Shown: positions 1 through 6,190, numbered from the stretch's first letter. The stretch: 10,630 nt of DNA from Reyranella sp. (GCA_016780605.1 JADHLS010000102.1:1-10630); one strand, 5' to 3'. The notes: generated by a model from the sequence alone, not told the origin. A program made the numbers and translations.

Positions 1-556
1 CCAGCCACAAGAGCAGCGGCGCCATGATGAGATCGTCGGGCCGGAAGAAGTACATCGCCAGCAGGACGGAGAGGCCGCACAGGCCCGAGCCCACCAGGTC
101 GGCGAAGTAGACGCGGTTGAAGCTCTTCCGCGCCTTGAGGAAGACGACGCCGAGATAGAGCGCACCCGCCAGGAACGGCAGGAAGTAGAGCACGAAGTTG
201 GCGAACAGCCGCCACTTCTGCATCGGATCCGACACCAGGAAGATGGCGTTGAACGGCACCTGCTGGGCGGCGAGGTTGCACACCACCATCAGCGGCCCGA
301 AGGCCAGCAGCGCGCCCTTGACCGCGCCCTCCCAGTGCCGCTCGAACCAGCCCTTGCCGACGCACATCACGGCGCTGGTGAGACCGAAGCCGAACATGGC
401 GAGGCTCACCACCAGCGAGCCGAAATGCGCCCAGCTGCCGACCGAGAACACACGCATGATGCCGATCTGCAGCGCGATGATGCTGCCGGCGACAAGCCCA
501 ACGGACAGATAGAAGGTAAGCGGCGGGCGATGGTCGAGATCGACCGTGACGGTCAA
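1..556 (-). CDS. Membrane-bound spermidine-synthase-like protein, N-terminal part (partial at window edge)
   Basis: The frame is open from a TTG at 556 to the window edge, giving 185 residues with no stop. The start is chosen because GGAG lies six bases upstream of the TTG and no ATG or GTG nearby has a better site. I see about five hydrophobic segments, near residues 13-32, 45-65, 81-96, 118-140 and 152-170, so this is an inner-membrane protein. The motif YFADLVGSGLCGL near 150-162 and FGSLVVSLAMFGFGLTS near 45-61 resemble the membrane half of spermidine-synthase-like proteins, in which a soluble Rossmann aminopropyl- or methyltransferase-like domain follows. That domain would lie left of the window and is not seen, so enzymatic activity is inferred only. 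It lies downstream of the methyltransferase-like gene on the same strand, separated by a palindromic element, and could be cotranscribed with it. Confidence 0.7.
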   Translation of the reverse strand, partial: MTVTVDLDHRPPLTFYLSVGLVAGSIIALQIGIMRVFSVGSWAHFGSLVVSLAMFGFGLTSAVMCVGKGWFERHWEGAVKGALLAFGPLMVVCNLAAQQVPFNAIFLVSDPMQKWRLFANFVLYFLPFLAGALYLGVVFLKARKSFNRVYFADLVGSGLCGLSVLLAMYFFRPDDLIMAPLLLWL

Positions 557-579
557 GGGGGACTCCGTTTCGGTCTTAT

Positions 580-663
580 GGGAGCGCGGGCCTCTGGCCC
601 GCACTCAATGAGGGGGAAGATGCGGGCGCGTCGCGGTTTACCGCGACGTTGGCCCGCGCTCCC
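580..663. repeat. Composite palindromic (REP-like) intergenic element 1
   Basis: The outer arms gggagcgcgggcc (580-592) and ggcccgcgctccc (651-663) form a perfect 13-bp inverted repeat. Inside are two further hairpins: gcgggcc-tct-ggcccgc (586-602), and cgtcgcgg-ttta-ccgcgacg (629-648), the latter flanked by gcgggc (622-627) and gcccgc (652-657). The element begins on the first base after the TAA stop of the methyltransferase-like gene (664-666) and ends just before the ribosome binding site of the next gene, so it fills the intergenic space. This is the architecture of dispersed REP-type palindromes of high-GC proteobacteria. In RNA it could protect the upstream message from 3' decay or reduce readthrough. 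There is no U-tract, so it is not a classical intrinsic terminator. Dispersal elsewhere in the genome is inferred, not seen. Confidence 0.75.
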
Positions 664-1536
664 TTAGCGGTTATGCGTACCGACGATCTTGTCGCCTTCG
701 AGCTTGGTGAAGGGGACGAACGGCACGATCTTGCCGCCGTAGATGTCCTCACGGGTCGTGGTGATCGAACCGTCGGCGCCCTGGAGCTTGGCGACCTTGA
801 GGACGCGCTGGGCGCCAGGCGGGCCGACCGGGATCACCATCAGGCCGCCCGGCTTCAGCTGCTGCAGGAGCGGTGGCGGCACATGGTCGATGCCGCAGGT
901 CACGATGATCTTGTCGAAGGGGCCGGCCTCTTCCCAGCCGTAGTAGCCGTCGGCGGCCTTGCGCTTGATGTGCTGGTACTCGGTGTAGCCCTTCTCGATC
1001 AGCTTGTCGTAGAGGGCGCTCGTGCGAGCCTGCAGCGGGGCGATGATCTCGATCGTGTAGGCGTTCTCGGTCAGGTTGGCGATGTAGGCCGACTGCACGC
1101 CCGAACCGGTGCCGATCTCCAGCACCTTCTCGCCGCGCTTGACGTCGATCACGTTGGTCATGCGGCCCTGGATGTGCGGGCCGGACATGGTGACGCCATA
1201 CCCGATGTCGAGGAAGGCGTGCTCGTAGGCGCGCTTGTGGATCGCCGGGTTGATCGAGGCGAATTCCTCGCGCGGCGTCAGCAGGAAGGCGCGGATGGTG
1301 GCCGCTCCCCAGATGTCCTTGTTCTTGACCAGGGCCTGGAAGCGGTCCCAGCGCTGGCCGAGGAACACCGGATCCTCGCCGCGGCTCTTGCCCCAGGCGA
1401 TGAAGTTGTCGCGCGTATCGGTTGGCGGGTTGAGATCCCAGCTGTAGGGCTTGATGCTGGCCGCCGAAGCGGTCCTCGATGCGAAACCGGCGGCCGCCAG
1501 CGCCGCGCTGCCGGAGACGAATGTGCGTCTCTTCAA
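664..1536 (-). CDS. Protein-L-isoaspartate O-methyltransferase-like protein with Tat signal peptide
   Basis: The product is 290 residues from a TTG at 1536, chosen because AAGGAGG lies about six bases upstream. An in-frame ATG at 1563 would add nine residues but has no good site. Residues 2-7 (KRRTFV) followed by an Ala-rich stretch and TASA near 22-25 look like a twin-arginine signal peptide. The rest resembles the PCMT family, which methylates isoaspartyl residues using SAM: IGYGVTMSGPH (111-121, family form IGYGQTISQPY), the SAM loop VLEIGTGSG (138-146), ADGYYGW (195-201) and PFDKIIVTCG (206-215), then LKPGGLMVIPVG (227-238). E. coli Pcm is about 208 residues and cytosolic, so the roughly 85-residue N-terminal addition and the export signal are odd. 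The SAM site appears intact, although SAM is not expected in the periplasm. It may instead be anchored by an uncleaved signal, or be a related fold with another job. Confidence 0.85.
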   Translation of the reverse strand: MKRRTFVSGSAALAAAGFASRTASAASIKPYSWDLNPPTDTRDNFIAWGKSRGEDPVFLGQRWDRFQALVKNKDIWGAATIRAFLLTPREEFASINPAIHKRAYEHAFLDIGYGVTMSGPHIQGRMTNVIDVKRGEKVLEIGTGSGVQSAYIANLTENAYTIEIIAPLQARTSALYDKLIEKGYTEYQHIKRKAADGYYGWEEAGPFDKIIVTCGIDHVPPPLLQQLKPGGLMVIPVGPPGAQRVLKVAKLQGADGSITTTREDIYGGKIVPFVPFTKLEGDKIVGTHNR

Positions 1537-1685
1537 GATAATCCTCCTTGGCGCGGCCCCCATTTGGAACGAGGGGAATCGAAGGGCAGCCGCACATTGA
1601 ATTGATACGGGAAATGTGGCGGATTTGCCAGTCCGCCCGTGTTACGGGCAACCTAAACGATATTTAACGAACGTCGAGGAAACGC

Positions 1686-2702
1686 ATGAAACGCTCGCTT
1701 TCCCGCCGCACGGCCCTGGCCGCCGGACTAGCCGGTGCGGCGACTTGGCCGATGGCCAGCGTGCTGTCTCGGGCGGCATCCGCCGAGGCTGCATGGAAGC
1801 CGAGCCAGGCCGTCCGCATCGTCGTGCCGGCCGCCCCCGGCGGCACGACCGACATCGTTGGCCGCCTGCTGGCGGCCTACCTGCAAGGCGCCTGGGGCCA
1901 GTCCTGCGTGGTCGACAACAAGTCGGGTGCGGGCGGCGTCATTGGCTCCAACGAGGTGGTGAAATCGGCCCCCGACGGCTCGACCGCCCTGATGGGCAAT
2001 ATCGGCCCGCAATCGATCGCCTACTCGCTCTATCGCAACATGCCCTACGGGCCGCAGAGCCTGGCGCCGGTGTCCTGCGTCATCACCGCGCCCAACGTCC
2101 TGGTGGTACATCCCTCGGTGCCGGCCAAGACGGTGCCGGAGTTCGTGGCCTGGCTCAGGGCGCAGAACGGCAAGGCGTCCTACGCCTCGTCGGGCACCGG
2201 CCAGTCGCCGCATCTCTCGGGCGCCTGGTTCCTGCAGCTCACCGGGACCAAGGCCGAGCACATCCCCTATCGCGGCGCCGCGCCCGCCCTGCAGGACCTG
2301 ACGGCGGGCGTGACGCAGTTCTTCTTCGACAATCTCACGACCTCGATCGAGTTCGTGCGCGCGGGCAAGCTCAGGGCGCTCGGCATCACCTCGGCCCAGC
2401 GCAATCCGCTGACGCCCGAGCTGGTGCCGATCTGCGAGACCATGCCCGAGCTCAAGCCGTTCGACGTCTCAACCTGGTTCGGCGTGTTTCTGCCGGCGGC
2501 GACGCCCAAGCCGATCGTCGAGGCGATGAACGCCCAGATGAAAGTCTGGCTCGACGATCCCAAGACCAAGGAGAAGTTCTCGGCCATGGCGGGCTTTCCC
2601 GCCTACGGCACGCCGGCTGAGTTCGACACATTCGTGAACGCGCAGATCGCGTTGTGGAAGGGCGTGATCGACAAGGAAGGGCTGAAGCTCGACGTCAACT
2701 GA
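1686..2702 (+). CDS. Tripartite tricarboxylate transporter family substrate-binding protein (TctC/Bug)
   Basis: This 338-residue protein starts at ATG 1686, preceded by GAGGAA with suitable spacing. Residues 1-33 form a signal peptide with a twin-arginine motif (SRRTAL, 6-11), a hydrophobic stretch and a likely cleavage after ASA at 33. The mature part shows Bug-family landmarks: VRIVVPAAPGGTTDIVGRLLA (43-63), the GQSCVVDNKSGAGGVIGS segment (71-88), APDGST (95-100), a YASSGTGQSPHLSG stretch, and IPYRGAAPALQDL. Length is normal for the family. Bug proteins bind small carboxylates or related compounds in the periplasm and deliver them to TctAB-type permeases or serve as sensors. No tctA or tctB gene lies nearby, so this is one of the many orphan members and its ligand cannot be read from sequence. 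It is transcribed divergently from the methyltransferase-like gene and converges on the GNAT gene. Confidence 0.92.
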   Translation: MKRSLSRRTALAAGLAGAATWPMASVLSRAASAEAAWKPSQAVRIVVPAAPGGTTDIVGRLLAAYLQGAWGQSCVVDNKSGAGGVIGSNEVVKSAPDGSTALMGNIGPQSIAYSLYRNMPYGPQSLAPVSCVITAPNVLVVHPSVPAKTVPEFVAWLRAQNGKASYASSGTGQSPHLSGAWFLQLTGTKAEHIPYRGAAPALQDLTAGVTQFFFDNLTTSIEFVRAGKLRALGITSAQRNPLTPELVPICETMPELKPFDVSTWFGVFLPAATPKPIVEAMNAQMKVWLDDPKTKEKFSAMAGFPAYGTPAEFDTFVNAQIALWKGVIDKEGLKLDVN

Positions 2703-2758
2703 CATCATGGCCCTGGGGTGCAGCCTTCCTCAATGCCATGCGCGAGGCGGCGAAAAGC

Positions 2759-3184
2759 CTATAGCGTGCGTTCCAGGCGCACGGATGTGGCCTTCTTGCA
2801 ATAGCCGATGCGCTCGTAGAACGCGTGGGCGCGCTTGCGATGTTCGCCGCTGTAGAGCGAGACCGAGCCAAGCTTGCGGCTCTGTGCCCACGCCTCGGCC
2901 TCGCGCATCAGCGCTTCGCCGACACCGCTGCTGCGGGCATCGCTGTCGACAACGAGCGCCTGGACGATAGCTTCGCACGGCTTTTCGAGCGCCGGCCGCT
3001 CAAAGACATGCAGGACGCCCACCACGCTGCCATCGCTCTCGGCGACGATGATGCGGTGCCCATCTTCGGCGAGGACGCGCTCGAAACGGGCGCCGAACGC
3101 CGCGTCGCCCGGCGCGTCGGCCAGCTGGCCGATCAGGCGATGGACGGCCGCAGCATCGCCCGGGTGCGCATCGCGGACGATCAT
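2759..3184 (-). CDS. GNAT-family N-acetyltransferase
   Basis: This 141-residue protein starts at ATG 3184. The start overlaps the stop of the ligase-like gene as ATGA, which fixes the start and suggests translational coupling. The GNAT fold is recognisable: an N-terminal MIVRDAHPGDAAAVHRL stretch, a beta-hairpin with IIVAESDGSVVGVLHV (45-60), motif A ALVVDSDARSSGVGEALM (76-93) with the R-S-S-G-V-G acetyl-CoA pyrophosphate loop at 84-89, and the C-terminal AFYERIGY (121-128). It is a single-domain protein of normal length for a small GNAT. The substrate is unknown; GNATs acetylate small-molecule amines or protein lysines or N-termini. Its tight coupling to a CoA-ligase homologue recalls pairs such as Bacillus AcuA with AcsA, in which the acetyltransferase controls the synthetase, but that role here is inference. 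The gene ends 56 bp from the convergent tctC-like gene. Confidence 0.9.
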   Translation of the reverse strand: MIVRDAHPGDAAAVHRLIGQLADAPGDAAFGARFERVLAEDGHRIIVAESDGSVVGVLHVFERPALEKPCEAIVQALVVDSDARSSGVGEALMREAEAWAQSRKLGSVSLYSGEHRKRAHAFYERIGYCKKATSVRLERTL

Positions 3185-4416
3185 GTGTACTTGCGCACGT
3201 CGTCGATCACCTTGCCGTCGTTGGGCAGGCTGCCGGGCTTGGCGAACTCGACCTTGCCGCCGACCTTGCACACGGTGCGGATGGTGCCTTCCATCGCCTT
3301 CTCGAGATCGCCCGATGGTGACGGCGCCTCGACCTTGAGGGTCATGACGTCGGCTTGGTTGACCCAGTCGATGACCAGGCGCAGGCGGCCCAGACCCGGA
3401 TGCTTCCGGGCGATCTCCGCGATCTGCTCGGGATCGACGAACATGCCGCGCACCTTGGTGCGCTGGTCGGCGCGGCCCATCCACCCCTTGATGCGCATGT
3501 TGGTGCGCCCGCAGGGGCTGGGACCGGCCAGCACCGCCGACATGTCGCCGGTGCCGAAGCGGACCAGCGGATAGGCGCGGTTGAAGGTCGTGACGACGAC
3601 CTCGCCGACATCGCCCTCGGGCACGGGATCGCCGGTGCCGGGCCGCACGATCTCGAGGATCACGCCTTCGTCGACCGTCATGCCCTGGATTGCCTCGCTC
3701 TCGTAGGCGATGGTGCCGACATCCGCGGTGCCGTAGCTCTGCAGGCAGGTCATGCCCTTGTCGATGAACATCTGGCGCAACGACGGCGGCAAGGCCTCGG
3801 CGCCGACGAAGGCGTGCTTCAGCGAGGAGATGTCCTTCTTCAGCTCGGCCGCCTTCTCGATCAGGATCTTCAGGAACGAGGGCGTGCCGACGTAGCAATC
3901 CGGCTTGATGCCGGCGATGGCGTCGAGCTGCAGCTCGGTATTGCCGACGCCGCCCGGCACGACGGCGCAGCCCAGGGCGCGCAACGCCGATTCCATCATG
4001 ATGCCGGCCGGAGTCAGGTGATAGGAGAAGGTGTTGTAGACGACGTGGCCCGGCCGGAAGCCGCCGGCATACATCGCCCGCGCGCCGCGGAAATAGTCGG
4101 GCTCGTCGGTGTCGATCTCGAAGATCGGCCCGGGCGACATGAAGACATGCCGAACCTTGCTCATGGGCACGGCGATCAGGCCGCCCATCGGCGGGTTCTT
4201 CTTCTGCACCTCACTCAGCATGGATTTGCGCAGCACCGGCAGCTTGGCCAGCGCGGCGCGCGAAGTGACTGAGGCGGGATCGACGTCCTTCAGCCAATCC
4301 TTAAAGAATGGCGCATTGGCCTTGGCGTGGGCGATCTGCTGCGGCAGGGCCTGCATCAGCGCTTTCTCGCGCTCGGCGGGCGTGCGGGTTTCCAGCGTGT
4401 CGTAATGCTTGGACAT
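3181..4416 (-). CDS. PaaK-like phenylacetate-CoA ligase family protein lacking a canonical P-loop
   Basis: The product is 411 residues from ATG 4416, preceded by GAGGAA with good spacing; an upstream in-frame ATG at 4470 has no such site. The overall pattern follows PaaK-type AMP-forming acyl-CoA ligases: LPVLRKSML (59-67, family form LP.T.K), PDCYVGTPSFL (172-182), FVGAEALP (203-210), LQSYGTADVG (225-234, the Y-G-x-T/A-E/D loop), VRFGTGDM (285-292), and the hinge GRADQRTKVRGMFVDPEQI (314-332), with a C-terminal GK at 401-402. Where PaaK has the phosphate-binding SSGTTGKPT loop, this protein has VFMSPGPIFEIDTDEP (91-106). Family enzymes activate aryl or acyl acids to CoA thioesters in the cytosol; whether this one still adenylates is doubtful. 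It is followed by the GNAT gene with an ATGA overlap and preceded by a small coiled-coil gene. Confidence 0.82.
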   Translation of the reverse strand: MSKHYDTLETRTPAEREKALMQALPQQIAHAKANAPFFKDWLKDVDPASVTSRAALAKLPVLRKSMLSEVQKKNPPMGGLIAVPMSKVRHVFMSPGPIFEIDTDEPDYFRGARAMYAGGFRPGHVVYNTFSYHLTPAGIMMESALRALGCAVVPGGVGNTELQLDAIAGIKPDCYVGTPSFLKILIEKAAELKKDISSLKHAFVGAEALPPSLRQMFIDKGMTCLQSYGTADVGTIAYESEAIQGMTVDEGVILEIVRPGTGDPVPEGDVGEVVVTTFNRAYPLVRFGTGDMSAVLAGPSPCGRTNMRIKGWMGRADQRTKVRGMFVDPEQIAEIARKHPGLGRLRLVIDWVNQADVMTLKVEAPSPSGDLEKAMEGTIRTVCKVGGKVEFAKPGSLPNDGKVIDDVRKYT

Positions 4417-4482
4417 GGGCGTTTCCTCGGGCTTTGCGGCACGGTAGCCGCGGGGCCCGCCCTTTGCCAAGGCGGCGCACGC

Positions 4483-4707
4483 CTAAACGTCGCGCAAGCT
4501 CAGACGATTCTCGATCCGCTCCAGCCTGAGCTCGACCCGGTCAATTCGTACCGACTGTCCAGCAAAGTCGCCATGCAGGTTTGCTACGGAAACCTCCAAC
4601 GACGTCAGGCGTCGCTTGACCTCGCGTACATCGTCTTTCATCTCGCCCACGTCCGACCGGAGAGGTCGGAGATGTTCAAGAACCAGATTGCTGGATTCGT
4701 TGGCCAT
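4483..4707 (-). CDS. Small coiled-coil protein, function unknown
   Basis: A 74-residue protein starting at ATG 4707, with a modest AGGG-type site upstream. It is soluble, highly charged and has no cysteine or membrane segment. From about residue 17 to 68 it shows heptad-like spacing of V, L and I (for example VGEMKDDVREVKRRLTSLEV, then VRIDRVELRLERIENRL), which predicts one long helix interrupted by a loop around HGDFAG (45-50). Short proteins of this shape are common in rhizobia and relatives, usually annotated as hypothetical. I do not recognise a function. It is 66 bp upstream of the PaaK-like gene on the same strand, so it may be first in that unit, and it is divergent from the AhpD-like gene. 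The regular coiled-coil pattern and plausible start argue that it is real. Confidence 0.6.
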   Translation of the reverse strand: MANESSNLVLEHLRPLRSDVGEMKDDVREVKRRLTSLEVSVANLHGDFAGQSVRIDRVELRLERIENRLSLRDV

Positions 4708-4772
4708 GGCCCGCCCTTAGTAGGACTGCATGTGAATCGGGGCAATCTATCGTCGGTAGCAAACACCCATTC

Positions 4773-4801
4773 TTGCGAACTCCATAGGGAGATGATTATA
4801 T
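4773..4801 (+). promoter_or_regulatory. Candidate sigma-70-type promoter for the AhpD-like gene
   Basis: TTGCGA (4773-4778) and TTATAT (4796-4801) are separated by exactly 17 bases and stand out in an AT-richer gap. Transcription would begin near 4808, about 20 bases before the preferred ATG at 4829. Only the hexamers and spacing support this; the -10 matches the consensus imperfectly. Confidence 0.35.
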
Positions 4802-4828
4802 CAGAGTTCGAATATCATGGAGCCGCAC

Positions 4829-5311
4829 ATGTCCCATGTCCGCATTTCCTACGAGACCTTCCAGAAGACCGTACCCAGCGCCCAGGCCGCCCTGCTGGCG
4901 ATGGGCAAGAGCACCGAGGACTCGGGCCTCGACAAGTCGCTGGTCGAGCTGGTGAAGCTGCGCGTGTCGCAGATCAACAACTGCGCCTTCTGCCTGCAGA
5001 TCCATCTCAACGTGTCGCGGCGGCTCGGCGTGCCGCAGGAGAAGCTCGACCTGGTTGCGACCTGGCACGAGGCCGGCATCTTCTCCGAGCGCGAGTGTGC
5101 CGCGTTGGCCTGGGCCGAGGCGTTGACTCGGCTCGACGGGCGCAGCGTGTCCGACGAGGCCTACGAAACGGCGCGCCGTCATTTCAGCGAGGCCGAGTTG
5201 ATCGCCCTCAGCGTGGCGGTGGCCAACATCAATGCCTGGAATCGGCTGGGCACCGCCTTCCGTTTCGCGCCGCCGATCCAGAAGAAGGCGGCGGAAAGCA
5301 AGGCCGCTTGA
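4829..5311 (+). CDS. Carboxymuconolactone decarboxylase family protein, AhpD-like
   Basis: This 160-residue protein is read from ATG 4829, which has GGAG six bases upstream; an in-frame ATG at 4817 would add four residues but lacks a site. The family core is clear: LVELVKLRVSQINNCAFCLQIH (38-59) places E40, C52, C55 and H59 at the same spacing as the catalytic Glu, CxxC and His of AhpD. AhpD-type proteins act as thiol-disulfide relays or alkylhydroperoxidases in the cytosol, and a redox-active CxxC is retained here. The following LGVPQEKLD and the later AALAWAEALT and SEAELIALSVAVANINAWNRLG stretches are typical of CMD-family members. The broken SMR exporter follows 13 bp downstream on the same strand, suggesting one transcript. 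The physiological substrate is not visible, and decarboxylase activity is unlikely given the CxxC type. Confidence 0.9.
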   Translation: MSHVRISYETFQKTVPSAQAALLAMGKSTEDSGLDKSLVELVKLRVSQINNCAFCLQIHLNVSRRLGVPQEKLDLVATWHEAGIFSERECAALAWAEALTRLDGRSVSDEAYETARRHFSEAELIALSVAVANINAWNRLGTAFRFAPPIQKKAAESKAA

Positions 5312-5324
5312 CGGAAAAGCACAC

Positions 5325-5647
5325 ATGGCTTGGGTTTATCTGACTGTCGCGGGCCTGCTCGAGATCGTCTGGTCGTCGGCCATGAAGCACTCGATGGGCT
5401 TCACCAAGGTCTGGCCGACCATTATCGCCTGATCGGCATGGTCGCCAGCATGGTGCTGCTGTCGATCTCGATGAAGACGCTGCCGCTCGGCACGGCCTAT
5501 TCGGTATGGACGGGCATTGGCGCGGTGGGCGCGTTCATCTTCGGCATCGCCGTTCTGGGCGAGCAGGCGAGCCTCGGCCGCATCGTCGCGGCGGCGCTGA
5601 TCGTGAGCGGCCTTGTCCTGATGAAGCTCTCCGACACCTCCGCCTGA
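5325..5647 (+). pseudogene. SMR-family exporter (Gdx/SugE type), frameshifted
   Basis: From ATG 5325 the frame gives a Gdx/SugE-like N-terminus ([20 protein letters not shown]) with the conserved membrane Glu at 13, then stops at TGA 5430-5432. The -1 frame continues without a gap as [36 protein letters not shown] and on to TGA 5645-5647, matching helices 2-4, including the SugE-type [17 protein letters not shown] signature. Inserting one C at about 5428-5430 (gcctgatc to gccctgatc) restores a 107-residue protein, close to the usual length of about 105. Gdx-type members export guanidinium as dimers; other SugE proteins are linked to quaternary ammonium compounds. As read, only a truncated first helix region is made, so the gene should be inactive unless the lesion is a sequencing error in a C run. 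No slippery heptamer is evident. It follows the AhpD-like gene by 13 bp. Confidence 0.85.
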
Positions 5648-5655
5648 GCGAGGCG
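5641..5655. terminator. Small hairpin between convergent genes
   Basis: cgcct (5641-5645) and aggcg (5651-5655) form a perfect 5-bp stem around a 5-base loop that contains most of the exporter stop codon. It ends right at the stop of the opposite-strand STAS-like gene. It could act as a weak bidirectional terminator, but there is no T-tract on either side and the stem is short. Confidence 0.2.
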
Positions 5656-6081
5656 CTATTCGAGCGGCAGCCTCGGATCGGGGAACAGCGGCGTGTCGAC
5701 GCCCGGCTGCTGGACCGGCTCGGAGGCCAGCCAGTCGTATGCCGCACCGGCATCGCGGAAGATCCTGAGCGGCCGTTCCGCAACCACCATCGCGTCGAAC
5801 AGCCGGGCCTGGTCGTAGAGCTCGTCGGTGGCGGCTATCACCGCCACCCGCCCCATGGAGCCGACACCTTCGTAGCTGCGGACCTTGGCCCCGATGGCGG
5901 CCAGATCGTCGTCGGTCAACGCCAAGTGACAGTCATCCATATGGAAGACCTTGCTGAACGACAGCGTGGCTGCCGCGGCCAACCTGTCGAGATACTGCTC
6001 GAGGTCTGTCCTGCTGAGCTCGCCGCGGCCGGTCGCCAGGACCAGGCGAGCGGCATGATCCACTCCCCAACTGATCGGCAT
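5656..6081 (-). CDS. SpoIIAA/STAS-like small protein, hypothetical
   Basis: This 141-residue protein is read from ATG 6081, which has GGGGAGG about six bases upstream; a GTG at 6096 would add five residues. The pattern fits the SpoIIAA-like (STAS/SEC14-type) proteins frequent in Bradyrhizobium-like genomes: an N-terminal strand ISWGVDHAARLVLATGRGELSRTDLEQYL (3-31), a central VFHMDDCHLALTDDDLAAIG (45-64), GRVAVIAATDELYDQARLF (77-95) and RPLRIFRDAGAAYDWL (103-118). A Pro-rich tail follows. Such proteins are cytosolic and of unknown role. There is no clear phosphorylatable Ser at the usual STAS position that I can point to. The gene converges on the SMR exporter with only 8 bp between stops, and lies 109 bp downstream of livF on the same strand, so it could be read through from that operon or have its own promoter. 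Confidence 0.7.
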   Translation of the reverse strand: MPISWGVDHAARLVLATGRGELSRTDLEQYLDRLAAAATLSFSKVFHMDDCHLALTDDDLAAIGAKVRSYEGVGSMGRVAVIAATDELYDQARLFDAMVVAERPLRIFRDAGAAYDWLASEPVQQPGVDTPLFPDPRLPLE

Positions 6082-6153
6082 TGGGCCCCTCCCCACCGGT
6101 TATCGGTCCGCCCCGCCTTATCAAGATATGCAAAAAAGTTCCGTGGCTTTCTG

Positions 6154-6179
6154 GTGACCAATGCCCGGATTGTGACCAA
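6154..6179. repeat. Direct repeat GTGACCAA x2 upstream of the STAS-like gene
   Basis: GTGACCAA occurs at 6154-6161 and again at 6172-6179, an 18-base period, in the AT-richer gap between livF and the STAS-like gene. On the minus strand it reads TTGGTCAC twice. It could be a regulator site or part of a promoter for the downstream minus-strand gene, but two copies of an 8-mer are weak evidence. Confidence 0.25.
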
Positions 6180-6190
6180 AGCCCTAAAGG

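Noticed and set aside
649..1605. Long plus-strand open frame opposite the methyltransferase-like gene.
   Set aside because: Its protein is low-complexity Ala/Arg/Asp/Val with no family resemblance, as expected for the antisense of a GC-rich gene; the minus-strand reading carries clear motifs and a good ribosome site.
1593..1649. Short palindromes cacatt/aatgtg (1593-1598, 1613-1618) and gcccgt-gtt-acgggc (1635-1649) between the divergent methyltransferase-like and tctC-like genes.
   Set aside because: Both are only 6 bp and could occur by chance; they might be operators, but nothing further supports this. Promoter hexamers here were also too poor to call.
2759..3898. A 379-codon minus-strand frame that would fuse extra sequence to the GNAT protein.
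   Set aside because: The N-terminal two thirds overlap the ligase gene out of frame and are low complexity; the GNAT fold begins at the ATG at 3184.
3355..4272. Long plus-strand open frame opposite the PaaK-like gene.
   Set aside because: Antisense shadow of a GC-rich gene; no recognisable domain and no ribosome site.
5312..5324. Guanidine riboswitch ahead of the SMR gene.
   Set aside because: The gap to the upstream gene is only 13 bases, too short for any such RNA.
5420..5440. Programmed -1 frameshift in the SMR exporter.
   Set aside because: A -1 shift would give the right protein, but no slippery heptamer or downstream stimulator is visible, and the family does not use frameshifting.
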